Shown: positions 9,187 through 17,484 of the stretch, one piece after another
Position numbering within the stretch: the stretch's first letter is position 1
Layout: each line of letters begins with the position of its first letter
Source of the DNA: SCTG01 sp964384595
GTDB lineage: Bacteria > Nitrospirota > Nitrospiria > Nitrospirales > NS-4
Direction: 5' to 3'
Length of the DNA stretch: 64,000 nucleotides
Assembly: GCA_964384595.1 (NCBI GenBank)
Contig: CAYLLY010000003.1
Coordinates: forward strand, 9,697-73,696
Translations under genes and position numbers: made by a program
The notes under the pieces: model-generated
The model's database searches: none
What the model was told of the DNA's origin: nothing
The model's input: the letters and a program-made list of their open reading frames with translations, nothing else

Positions 9187-10626
9187 ATGCGAAGGTGGGC
9201 ACAAATAAGCGGAACGGTCTGCGGAGTTGCGGCAATTGCCGCTCTTGTGTGGGTGGCGCCGGCGCTGGCGCAAAGCACGCAGGAAGAGATCGATGCGATC
9301 AAGAAGCGGGTGGGGCAGTTGGAGGAAAAGCAGAAGAAGGCCGAATGGACCGAAAAGCTCAAGATCAGCGGGCAGCTGGGCCTACGGACGGAATTCATCA
9401 CCAATGAGAATTTCAACACAGGCGATGAAGAGCGCTGGCGCGAGCGGGTCCGCATCCGGTTGCAGTTCACTTACGATGTGAACCCGCAGTTCATGGCGGG
9501 ATTCCGCCTGAGCACGGGGGATCCGCGGTTCCCGAGCACCGGATGGGAGACCTTCGGGGGCGGCAGCAGTGGTTCCGGCACTAATGTTACCGCCGACGGC
9601 TTCGAGAACAGCAGCTCCAGGTTCCGCGTCGGCTTTGACCGTGCCTGGGTGACGTGGAAGCCGACCTCGGCGCTGAAGCTGAACTTCGGCAAGTTCGAGC
9701 TCCCGTTCTTCAAGCCCCAGGCGGTCTGGGGGTCTGGCATCTGGTGGGACGACGACGTGCAGCCGACGGGCGCCTCGCAGACCCTCAGCCTTCCGACCGG
9801 CGGCGCCCTCAAGTCGTTGCGGCTGACCTTCGGCGAGTTCCTCTTCCAAGAGCTTCGAGACGATTTGAACCCGGCCCGGGGCTCCGGGTGGGTCGGCGGG
9901 CAACTGAGCGGTGTGGTGGCCCCGACGCCTGACATAGATGTCTCGGCCGGGCTTGGGTTCTACTCGTTTATGAATCCCCACCGGCTGGTCCAGGGAGGCA
10001 CGGGCGGGATGATCACCCTGGACAGCGGCAACTACAACAACCGGTACACCAACCGGACGACTTTTCGTGGTTTTGCTCCAAGCGCCAACTGCGGCAACAG
10101 CTTCACTACAAGCTGTGGAGACCTTGTTTCCGAGTACCAGTTGCTGAACCTCAGTTTTCAGGGAGACATCAAAACCGGACGCTATCCGATTCTGCTCACG
10201 GCGGACTACATCAACAACGTGGGGGCCAGCGCTGACCCCCTGACGAAAACCGGCCACAAGAACAACGCGTTCCTTGTGGGAGCCGCCGTCGGGTCCACGA
10301 AGGATCCCGGAAACTGGCGCTTGGGCTACTGGTATTATTACAGCCAGGCCGACTCGGCCCTCGCGATGTTCGTCGATGATGATTATCAGTTTACGAACGT
10401 GAAGAGCCACATCATTGATTTCCAGTATCGGATTTGGAAGGGTGTGCTGCTTCAGTGGGACAACTACTTCCAGAAGTTCGAGGACTCCCAGCTCGCCAAC
10501 ATGCAAGGGATCCCTGCAGGGACGGGGTGCACGGCGGCAGGTATTGGGGGAGCAGGAACGGGGTGTACGTTCTTTTCTGACCCGCTCAAGTGGCGGAGCC
10601 GAATCAGCGTGCTGGTGAATTTCTAG
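9187..10626 (+). CDS. Outer-membrane porin-like beta-barrel protein
   Basis: 479 residues from ATG 9187, chosen over an upstream GTG because GGAGGT sits at 9174-9179 with good spacing. The signal peptide is hydrophobic and ends near APALAQS. A short coiled coil (EEIDAIKKRVGQLEEKQKK) precedes a long aromatic-rich alternating beta-strand region, and the chain ends in ISVLVNF with the terminal Phe typical of barrel proteins. It resembles putative porins (DUF3138-like families) that accompany anion or oxyanion metabolism. Its place upstream of the molybdoenzyme operon would suit substrate entry into the periplasm; that role is inference. Confidence 0.8.
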   Translation: MRRWAQISGTVCGVAAIAALVWVAPALAQSTQEEIDAIKKRVGQLEEKQKKAEWTEKLKISGQLGLRTEFITNENFNTGDEERWRERVRIRLQFTYDVNPQFMAGFRLSTGDPRFPSTGWETFGGGSSGSGTNVTADGFENSSSRFRVGFDRAWVTWKPTSALKLNFGKFELPFFKPQAVWGSGIWWDDDVQPTGASQTLSLPTGGALKSLRLTFGEFLFQELRDDLNPARGSGWVGGQLSGVVAPTPDIDVSAGLGFYSFMNPHRLVQGGTGGMITLDSGNYNNRYTNRTTFRGFAPSANCGNSFTTSCGDLVSEYQLLNLSFQGDIKTGRYPILLTADYINNVGASADPLTKTGHKNNAFLVGAAVGSTKDPGNWRLGYWYYYSQADSALAMFVDDDYQFTNVKSHIIDFQYRIWKGVLLQWDNYFQKFEDSQLANMQGIPAGTGCTAAGIGGAGTGCTFFSDPLKWRSRISVLVNF

Positions 10627-10642
10627 TAGACCCTGTTCGGTA

Positions 10643-11659
10643 ATGGACAGCGAAGCCCAGATCGCCATGCCACCGGCCGATGGCGAGATCGTGTGCGCCT
10701 GCTACAACCTGAGGCGGCAAGATCTGCAGTCCATGCTCGCGGCCGATCCGGCGCTGTCCTTCGAAGCGCTGATGAACGAGACGGGGGCCGGCAAGCTCTG
10801 TACGGCCTGCATGCTCGATCTCGAGTACCATTTCGTGACGCTTCCGCGAACCGGCAGGACCGGAGGGCCCTGGCTTCGTGTTGATCCGGTCCAAGCGCCC
10901 ACGTTCCGGCGGCGAGTCTGGCGTCTCCTGGATCGCCTCTCACCCCTGATGCCCGTGCCGCTGACCGAGTACATGCCCGTGCTGACCGGCGACGGGATCG
11001 AGCAGTGGGTCTGGGTGGCCAACCACTCATTGCTCTATGACGACAAGGAACGCCCTCCGGACTTCGACGTGGTCATAACGGTGAGAGACTCGGAAGGGCG
11101 GGTCAGATATCGGGAAGCGCACGGGATTGCCCAGGGCGCCGCCTTGCATCTGAACGTGTCCCAATTTCTGCCCCTGCCGGAACGGCAGCCGGGACCTCCA
11201 CTGCCCGGGATCGGGTCCGTCACGATCGAGAGGCGCGCCCTCAGGCCGGGGTTCCGCGGGACAATCCGGCCGCAGATCGAGATCATCGCGCCGGCCGGCA
11301 GTTGTGCCGTACACACGCAGGCTCCCAGCGTACACCCTGCTGCGCAATGGTTCCCGAATCTCTACCGGCCGCGCGATGAACGGCTGTTCTTCAGTATCGT
11401 GAACGCCTCCCGGGGACCGCTGGAGGTCGAGTTCGCTTATCCGTTCGACGCTGCCCGAAGGGGTATTGCCCCCGTCGTCGAAACGGTGCGGGTGCCACCG
11501 GGCGGAGCGCGTCTGCATGAGATTGTCTTGCCGGAAGCCGAGGCGGTGCGGTTCGTCGATCGGCTGTACAGCATCCGATGGCGATCGTCCGGCGCAAGAA
11601 AGGTTCACGTACTGTGCGCGACTCCGGCCTTGGACCGGTTTTCAATCGATCACCTGTAG
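10643..11659 (+). CDS. Unknown protein with N-terminal BFD-like [2Fe-2S] domain
   Basis: 338 residues. The N-terminus carries C18-x-C20, then 32 residues, then C53-x2-C56, which is the spacing of the bacterioferritin-associated ferredoxin (BFD) [2Fe-2S] fold. Residues 80-338 look beta-rich, with no signal peptide, and I do not recognise them. The gene starts 16 bases after the porin stop and is followed 8 bases later by a second unknown gene of similar texture. The C-terminal halves of both share a run of the type N-x-P/S followed by V-x-x-x-x-V and PPGGARLHEI or PASVRLIRLTDLL, hinting at related beta-sandwich domains. It may be an electron-transfer or iron-handling partner; the function is unknown. 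Confidence 0.7.
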   Translation: MDSEAQIAMPPADGEIVCACYNLRRQDLQSMLAADPALSFEALMNETGAGKLCTACMLDLEYHFVTLPRTGRTGGPWLRVDPVQAPTFRRRVWRLLDRLSPLMPVPLTEYMPVLTGDGIEQWVWVANHSLLYDDKERPPDFDVVITVRDSEGRVRYREAHGIAQGAALHLNVSQFLPLPERQPGPPLPGIGSVTIERRALRPGFRGTIRPQIEIIAPAGSCAVHTQAPSVHPAAQWFPNLYRPRDERLFFSIVNASRGPLEVEFAYPFDAARRGIAPVVETVRVPPGGARLHEIVLPEAEAVRFVDRLYSIRWRSSGARKVHVLCATPALDRFSIDHL

Positions 11660-11667
11660 GACGCCAT

Positions 11668-12504
11668 ATGTCGTACCCGTTCATCTTCCCGTGCATCGTG
11701 CATCTGCCGGCCGGATATGACTGCACCATCCCCCTGCCGTATGAGAGTGTCGCGGATCGGCTGATCGGGGGCAATGGGACGGTCACCTACGGGGTCCAGG
11801 TTTTCTGCGCCGGCGCGAAGCGGGCCGAGTGGAGCGAGAAGCTCATCTTTGCAAACGGCGGCTTGGTCGGACCCCCGCCTGACCCATTCACCTGGCGGGA
11901 CGCGGGCGAGGACTGGGGTGGCAACTCCGGCTACCTTGAATTGAGCTTGCAGGCCGCCGATGCCCGTCCGATATTTCATGCCCGGGCGCCGATCAGCTTT
12001 TACTCGATCTATACCAAGCCTGGGAAGAAGGCCTTCTTCTCCGACAACGCGTACAAGTATGGGGCCCCGCCGGTCATCGCCCAGATCGCGGCGTTCGGCC
12101 GATTTGTGGAGGGCTATCCGGTCGTTCATCTCGACCGGGAACGTGACCTCGGCCAGACGCTCGCCCTGATCAATCCCTATAAGAAGGTGGTCAGTGCCCG
12201 CATCTTCACCTGTGACGGCCGGGCGCTCGGGCCGTTGAAGGTCCAGCCGGCCAGCGTGCGCCTCATTCGGCTGACGGATTTGTTGCGGCCTGATGAGACC
12301 TCATGGGCGGGACAGCTCCAGCTCACCGCCAACAATCGGGTGGTGACCTACGTCATGATGCATTCGTTGCGGAGCCCGTGCGTCTTATCGGACCATGAGC
12401 ACTTGGATGTTTTCCGCAGCGATCCGACTCATATCCCGGCCTTTCAGCTTCTCCGGCGCCGGATCGGTCAGCTCCTTAGGTCTCGGGGGTTCGTCATAAG
12501 GTGA
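11668..12504 (+). CDS. Conserved-looking hypothetical protein paired with the BFD-domain gene
   Basis: 278 residues from ATG 11668, which follows the previous stop by 8 bases; an in-frame start further upstream would overlap that gene deeply and is less likely. No signal peptide, transmembrane helix or cofactor motif is visible. The composition and the segment GQTLALINPYKKVVSARIF suggest a beta-sandwich protein. It appears to form a two-gene unit with the BFD-domain protein. No function can be assigned. Confidence 0.6.
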   Translation: MSYPFIFPCIVHLPAGYDCTIPLPYESVADRLIGGNGTVTYGVQVFCAGAKRAEWSEKLIFANGGLVGPPPDPFTWRDAGEDWGGNSGYLELSLQAADARPIFHARAPISFYSIYTKPGKKAFFSDNAYKYGAPPVIAQIAAFGRFVEGYPVVHLDRERDLGQTLALINPYKKVVSARIFTCDGRALGPLKVQPASVRLIRLTDLLRPDETSWAGQLQLTANNRVVTYVMMHSLRSPCVLSDHEHLDVFRSDPTHIPAFQLLRRRIGQLLRSRGFVIR

Positions 12505-12743
12505 GATGACCGGCTGGGACCGCGACTCCGCATTGGGACATTCTTTCCCGATTCGGCGAAATGACTTGAAAACACAAAGACTTGCCCCGGTTCGGCGGCG
12601 TTCGCAGCTGCTGAAGGCGTCTCATTGTACGGGGAGAAGAAGGCGCAACAGCCCTACGCAGGCATACAGGCCATCCGCCGGAATCCATCGTTTTTTCAAG
12701 TCAATAGGCCGCGCCACCCAGGAAGCTCCTTGGGGAAAGCTGA
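12505..12743. other. Intergenic region upstream of the molybdoenzyme operon
   Basis: The 383 bases between 12504 and 12888 contain no convincing gene. This upstream part would be expected to hold activator-binding sites for the sigma-54-type promoter at 12744. I see no strong dyad that I would call an operator. Confidence 0.4.
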
Positions 12744-12759
12744 TGGCATCGCCATTGCT
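12744..12759 (+). promoter_or_regulatory. Candidate sigma-54 promoter of the Idr/Aio-like operon
   Basis: TGGCATCGCCATTGCT is close to the sigma-54 consensus: TGGCA, ten bases from GG (12745-12746) to GC (12757-12758), and TTGCT. It leaves an untranslated leader of roughly 115 bases before the GTG start at 12888, whose ribosome site AAAGGGGGGAG lies at 12873-12883. Arsenite oxidase operons (aioBA) in several Proteobacteria are known to need RpoN and an AioR-type activator, so control of this kind fits the family. Confidence 0.65.
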
Positions 12760-12887
12760 GTATCCGAAGAAAAGGGAAAAGGGAAACCTGCAAGCCTTGG
12801 TTCGAGAAAGGGGGGATGGTGCAAGGAGGTCGGAGCAAGGAGCAGGTTCGAGAAAAGGCGTAAGACAGCCTGAAAGGGGGGAGTGAA

Positions 12888-14090
12888 GTGGAGAGAAAAA
12901 AGAACAAACTATGGACATTCGTCATTTTGCTGTTCGGTGTGGCGATTGTGGCGGCTATGACGATGGCGTGGACCGCCTGGGCCGGAAACAACGAGGGCAA
13001 GACCCCTCGTCCGCTCGCGGCCCTGCCGCCGGGCCCGCACCCGGGACCGGCGGACAACCCAACCACTCCGGAGAAGGCCAAGCTGGGGGAGTTGCTCTTC
13101 TTCGAGCAGCGGTTGTCGGGTGACGGGAGCACGCCCTGCTCCAAGTGCCATGATCCGAAGCAGGGATGGGGAACGACGGACGATCTCTCGATCGGCTATC
13201 CGGGGACGCAGCACTTCCGCAACTCGCACACAGTCCTCAACACCGGTCACCTGAAGAAGTATTTCTGGGAGGGCCGGGCCACGAGTCTTGAGGCCCAGGC
13301 CGGCGGCGCGGCGGGCGGGCAATCGGCCGGCAATCTCCAGTTCGACATAGGGGAGGCCCGGATGCGCCAGGTGCCGGAGTACCGGGAGATGTTCATGAAG
13401 GTCTTCGGCGAACTGCCGACCTGGGACAACGCGGCGCGGGCGATCGCGGCCTTCCAGCGGACGTTGAACTCGGATCCAAAGGTAGTCCCGTTCGACCGTT
13501 ACATGAACGGCGACAAGAGCGCCATGACCCCGCAGCAGGTCAAGGGCATGGAGCTCTTCAAAGGCAAGGCCAACTGCATCGCCTGCCACGATGGGATGAT
13601 GTTCACCGACGAGGACCATCACAATCTCGGCCTGCCGCGCAACCCGGCCTTCGACGACGATCCGCTCAGGCAGATCGAGTTGCGGTTCCGCATGAAGTCG
13701 AACGGCATCCAGAACTACAACGAAGTGGACGAGGATTTGGGACTCTACATGGCGACCCACCGGACGCAGGACATCGGGCGGTTTCGCACCGAGAAGCTGC
13801 GTGAGTCGAAGCACACGGCGCCGTACATGCACAACGGCGTCTTTTCCACGCTGGAGGAAGTCGTCGAGTTCTACGACAAGGGCGGCGAGGAGCCGGGCAA
13901 GTTCAAGGGCGTCAAGGACCCGCTCATGAAACCGCTGGAGCTGACGGCCGACGAGAAGAAGGCATTGGTGGCGTTCCTCGAGGCGCTCAGCAGCCCTGAG
14001 ACTCCGTTCAAGGACATCAACCCGGTCCTGCCGAAGGACGGGATCGTCACGGTGGACAAAAAAGTCGTGCCGCTGCCGGCCGGCAAGTAG
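12888..14090 (+). CDS. Diheme cytochrome c peroxidase / MauG-family protein (IdrP-like)
   Basis: 400 residues starting at GTG 12888. An uncleaved or cleaved signal helix (about 9-32) exports it to the periplasm. Two c-type heme sites, CSKCH (84-88) and CIACH (230-234), are spaced as in bacterial diheme peroxidases. The segment YFWEGRATSLEAQA (about 125-138) is the family's conserved W-x-G-R region. It is first in an operon with a Rieske protein, an arsenite-oxidase-family molybdoprotein and a second diheme peroxidase. In iodate reductase clusters the partner peroxidases IdrP1 and IdrP2 are thought to remove H2O2 or to handle reaction intermediates. The same role here is inference. Confidence 0.88.
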   Translation: MERKKNKLWTFVILLFGVAIVAAMTMAWTAWAGNNEGKTPRPLAALPPGPHPGPADNPTTPEKAKLGELLFFEQRLSGDGSTPCSKCHDPKQGWGTTDDLSIGYPGTQHFRNSHTVLNTGHLKKYFWEGRATSLEAQAGGAAGGQSAGNLQFDIGEARMRQVPEYREMFMKVFGELPTWDNAARAIAAFQRTLNSDPKVVPFDRYMNGDKSAMTPQQVKGMELFKGKANCIACHDGMMFTDEDHHNLGLPRNPAFDDDPLRQIELRFRMKSNGIQNYNEVDEDLGLYMATHRTQDIGRFRTEKLRESKHTAPYMHNGVFSTLEEVVEFYDKGGEEPGKFKGVKDPLMKPLELTADEKKALVAFLEALSSPETPFKDINPVLPKDGIVTVDKKVVPLPAGK

Positions 14091-14108
14091 GTAGGAGGTA
14101 CAACGACG

Positions 14109-14732
14109 ATGGACGAGAAGGAAACCAAAGACAGCAAACTGAAGATGCTCAAGGAATTGGGCGAGGATGTGGGATGCATGACGCGCCGCAAGCTGCTCTT
14201 CCTGGGCGGCTTGGCCACGGCCACGACGCTGCTCCCGCCGGCCGTTGCGGACACGCTTGCCGCGGCGCCGAAGGCCAAGCCCAAGGAGGCGTCGAAGAAA
14301 CCGACGCCGGTGGCGATGCAGAGCACGCATTACCCGAGAAAGAAAGTCGGCAAATTGAGCGCGTTGAAACAGGACGAGCCGGTGAAGATCTCCTATCCGG
14401 CCGAGCATCCGAATCACAAGGCGCTGCTCATCAAACTGGGCGTGCCGGCGCTCGGCGGCGTGGGTCCGCAGAAGGACGTGGTGGCGTTCAGCGCGCTGTG
14501 CGTCCACCAGGGCGGACCGCTCGAAGACCGGTACAACGCGAAGGAAAAGATCATGGGGCCGTGCGAATTCCATCTCTCAATGTACGATCTCACGAAGCAC
14601 GGGATAATCACGAGCGCGTCGGCGACCCAGAACCTCCCGCAAGTTGTGCTGGAGGTGGAAGGGGACGACATTTACGCGGTAGGGATGCAGGGGCTCATCT
14701 ACGGGTTCCCGGACAACCTGCTGCCCGTCTAG
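14109..14732 (+). CDS. Tat-exported Rieske [2Fe-2S] subunit, AioB/IdrB-like
   Basis: 207 residues. The twin-arginine signal TRRKLLFLGG has the arginines at 26-27 after an unusually long charged N-region. The Rieske ligands are C131-x-H133 and C152-x2-H155. The following segment ATQNLPQVVLEV and the end MQGLIYG match the small subunit of arsenite oxidase. The two extra cysteines that form a disulfide in many Rieske proteins are absent (Gly and Phe occupy those places). The molybdenum subunit downstream has no signal of its own, so it is probably carried through Tat bound to this protein, as in AioAB. The gap to the next gene is 18 bases. Confidence 0.92.
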   Translation: MDEKETKDSKLKMLKELGEDVGCMTRRKLLFLGGLATATTLLPPAVADTLAAAPKAKPKEASKKPTPVAMQSTHYPRKKVGKLSALKQDEPVKISYPAEHPNHKALLIKLGVPALGGVGPQKDVVAFSALCVHQGGPLEDRYNAKEKIMGPCEFHLSMYDLTKHGIITSASATQNLPQVVLEVEGDDIYAVGMQGLIYGFPDNLLPV

Positions 14733-14750
14733 ACGTAAGGGGGTGAAGAC

Positions 14751-17420
14751 ATGAGTAAGGCAGGAATCAACGTATCATTCGCCACCGTCGTTCCGGAGGA
14801 CAAGGTCCCGCTGCCTCCGCCCGACGCGAAGATCTATCCCACGGCCTGTGACTATTGCGTCGTGGGGTGCGCGTACCGGGCGATCGTCTGGCCGGTCGGC
14901 AAGGAGGGCGGCCCGAAAGCCAATCAGAACGCCTACGGCGTGGATTTCCCGATCACCGAGGCGCAGGCCGGGAACTGGGCCACGCCGGAGCAGCACACGA
15001 TCGTGCTGAAAGACGGGGAGCCGCACCACTGCATCGTAATTCCGGCGATCAGCGAGCGGGTGAACCGCTCGGGCAACCACAGCATCCGGGGCGGGAACAT
15101 CGCCCAGAAGTGTTACAGCCCGGTGAAGCCGACGTCGGACCGGCTCCAGACGCCGCTGATGCGGGTCCGGAATGTGCTGGTACCCATCTCCTGGGAGGAC
15201 GCGACCACCATCACGGCCGAGGTGGGGAAGTATGTGCTCGACAAGTACGACGAGCTGGCCTACGGGGCCCAGACCTTCTCGTACCAGTTCTGGGAGAACA
15301 CCTACGCGATTACCAAGCTCCTGCTGCAATCCATCGAGACGCCATGCTGGGCGCACCACGACAAGCCGTCGGCCCAGGGCGACGCGGTCGGAATGGAGGA
15401 TGCGGGGATCGACACGTTCGGCTCGGCCTATGAGGACTTCAAGCTGGCCGAGGTGATCTATATCTCAGGGGCCGACCCCTACGAGAACCAGACCATCATG
15501 TTTACCGAGTGGATCATGGACGGGGGCGCCAAGTTGATCAATGCGCTGCCCCGCAAGTCCACGGGGGCCGCGTACGGCGAGAAGAACGGCGGCCTGTTCC
15601 TCCAGGTCATTCCGGGCACGGACCCTGTGCTGAACAACGCGATGTGCCGGGTCATCATCGAGAACGGCTGGGAGGACAAGGAGTTCATCGCCAAGTGGTG
15701 CGCCGACGACGAGGAGATTGACTGGGGCATGGGTCGCGGCGTCCGCAACACGCCCTGGCAGTGGCGGACGACGCGGTGGGGCGTGTCCTTCGCGAAGTGG
15801 AAGGACTGGCTCCTGAAGGACGAGTTCACGACGCTGGAATATGCGGAGAAGACGACGGGGGTTCCGCGCGCCAAGATCGTGAAGGCGGCGGAGATGCTGA
15901 CCGGCGGCGGGAAGGGCCCGCGCCCGAAGGCGTCCTTCCTCCATGAGAAAGGCAACTACTGGTCCAATAACTACCTGAGCTCGACCTCGTTCTGCAACCT
16001 GGGGCTCATCTGCGGCGCCGGAACGAAACCCGGGCAGCGGATCAGCCGGTGCGGCGGTCACCAGCGCGGTGGGATGGGCGCGGCGCCGTATCCCATCACG
16101 AAGACGCCGCAGCGGTTCGGGCGGATCGGCCGGCTGGCGATGGATGTGGACCGGTGGATCTTGAGCAACAACCTTCGGTTCCTGTGGGTGATCGGGGCCC
16201 AGAAGCTCGAGAACTCCTGCGCGAATGGCGCGCTGCACGACTATTTCCGGCAGCATGTGACCCTGTCGCCTCATCAGATTGACAGTACGGATCCGAAGCG
16301 GGCGATCGAAGTGCTCAAAGCGCGGGTGGACAACCAGGATATCGTGTGCGTCAACTCGGAAATCTATCTGCGGACGTTCGGCAACCAGTACGCGGACATC
16401 GTGATGCCGGCGGCGACCTGGGGCGAAGAGGACTTCACTCGCGCGCAAGGCGAGCGGGTGATGCGGATCTATTCCAAGTTCTACGACCCGCCGGGCGACG
16501 CGAAGCCCGATTGGTGGATCATCTCCCAGGTGGCGAAGAAAATGGGGTTCGAGGGGTACAACTGGAAGTCCTCCCAAGATGTCTTCAAGGAGGCGGCGCG
16601 CTTCTCGCGCGGCGGGATTCTGGAGTACGCGCCGTTGTTGCCCTACGCCAAGCTCAAAGGGAAGGAGCCCTATGAGTTGCTGCGGGAGCGGGGCGCCATG
16701 GGGTACCAGACGCCGCTGCGGCTGCACGACGGCGAGCTGATCGAGACCAAGCGGACCAACGACGAAACGGCGGCGCCCATGATCGAGACCCCGCAGGGGA
16801 TCTCGACCATGCAGAAGCGGCTCTCGGGATTTACCCGGCCGTCCGGCAAGGCGCTCCTGCACAAGGTGGACTGGAAGCTCTACAAGGACTTCCACGAGGC
16901 CATCAGCCCCAAGAAGGAGAAGGGCGAGCTGTGGGTTACCAACGGGCGGGTCAACGAGATCTGGCAGTCGGTCTTCGACGACATGCGGAAACCGTACATC
17001 ATGCAGCGGTATCCGATGAACTTCGTCGAGATCCACCCGGAGGACGCGAAGGCGCGGGGGATCGAGAACGGCGACATCGTGTCCATGGAGAATGACGAGG
17101 TCTTTGTCCAGACCGGCGGCTTCTACTTCCTGCGGGATTCGGACGCGCTGTTCACGAGCCTGATGAAGAACGGCCACATCAAGACGACCAAGGGGTCGGC
17201 GACGGCCATGGCGATCGTGACGGATGCCGTGCAGCCGGGGCTGGCATACCAGTACTTCCTGTGGCCGGGCGCGAGCGGCAACGCGCTGGCGCACAATGTG
17301 CCGGATCCGATCACCAATGCCCCGCGCTACAAGACGGGGAAGGCGGTGATCAAGAAGATCGGCACGCTGCCGGATCGCCTGAAGGCGCGCATCACGTGGG
17401 CGAACAAGAACGCGGTATAG
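14751..17420 (+). CDS. Molybdopterin oxidoreductase large subunit, arsenite oxidase / iodate reductase family
   Basis: 889 residues of the DMSO reductase superfamily, arsenite-oxidase branch. The cluster motif is C33-x2-C36-x3-C40, and a fourth cysteine, C121, sits where AioA has serine (the AioA segment AETSFS corresponds to AQKCYS), so a [4Fe-4S] rather than [3Fe-4S] cluster is likely. By eye alignment to AioA, its four arsenite-contact residues His, Glu, Arg, His correspond to H203, D211, R433 and H437 (the last two within RCGGH). Conserved stretches WVTNGRVNEIWQS and VEIHPEDAKARGI also match AioA. There is no signal peptide, so export with the Rieske partner is expected. The substrate could be iodate, arsenite or another oxyanion; the sequence does not settle it. 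Confidence 0.92.
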   Translation: MSKAGINVSFATVVPEDKVPLPPPDAKIYPTACDYCVVGCAYRAIVWPVGKEGGPKANQNAYGVDFPITEAQAGNWATPEQHTIVLKDGEPHHCIVIPAISERVNRSGNHSIRGGNIAQKCYSPVKPTSDRLQTPLMRVRNVLVPISWEDATTITAEVGKYVLDKYDELAYGAQTFSYQFWENTYAITKLLLQSIETPCWAHHDKPSAQGDAVGMEDAGIDTFGSAYEDFKLAEVIYISGADPYENQTIMFTEWIMDGGAKLINALPRKSTGAAYGEKNGGLFLQVIPGTDPVLNNAMCRVIIENGWEDKEFIAKWCADDEEIDWGMGRGVRNTPWQWRTTRWGVSFAKWKDWLLKDEFTTLEYAEKTTGVPRAKIVKAAEMLTGGGKGPRPKASFLHEKGNYWSNNYLSSTSFCNLGLICGAGTKPGQRISRCGGHQRGGMGAAPYPITKTPQRFGRIGRLAMDVDRWILSNNLRFLWVIGAQKLENSCANGALHDYFRQHVTLSPHQIDSTDPKRAIEVLKARVDNQDIVCVNSEIYLRTFGNQYADIVMPAATWGEEDFTRAQGERVMRIYSKFYDPPGDAKPDWWIISQVAKKMGFEGYNWKSSQDVFKEAARFSRGGILEYAPLLPYAKLKGKEPYELLRERGAMGYQTPLRLHDGELIETKRTNDETAAPMIETPQGISTMQKRLSGFTRPSGKALLHKVDWKLYKDFHEAISPKKEKGELWVTNGRVNEIWQSVFDDMRKPYIMQRYPMNFVEIHPEDAKARGIENGDIVSMENDEVFVQTGGFYFLRDSDALFTSLMKNGHIKTTKGSATAMAIVTDAVQPGLAYQYFLWPGASGNALAHNVPDPITNAPRYKTGKAVIKKIGTLPDRLKARITWANKNAV

Positions 17421-17433
17421 GGGGAACGAATCT

Positions 17434-17460
17434 GGGGGACAGATTTGAAATCTGTCCCCC
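17434..17460. repeat. Perfect 27-base palindrome (REP-like) between operon genes
   Basis: Arms GGGGGACAGATTT and its reverse complement around a single central G. It lies 14 bases after the molybdoprotein stop. As RNA it would form a strong 13-pair hairpin and could stabilise or attenuate the operon transcript. It lacks a following U tract, so it is not a classical terminator. Confidence 0.85.
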
Positions 17461-17484
17461 ATCAAATCAGGGAGGATTAGAGCG

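Noticed and set aside
14751..17420. Naming the large subunit aioA (arsenite oxidase) outright
   Set aside because: The fourth cluster ligand is Cys not Ser, one pocket residue is changed, and two diheme peroxidases accompany it. The family is certain; the substrate is not.
14751..17420. Calling it nitrite oxidoreductase NxrA because of the Nitrospira-like context
   Set aside because: The partner is a Rieske protein rather than a four-cluster NxrB, and the sequence matches the arsenite oxidase branch, not the type II nitrate reductase branch.
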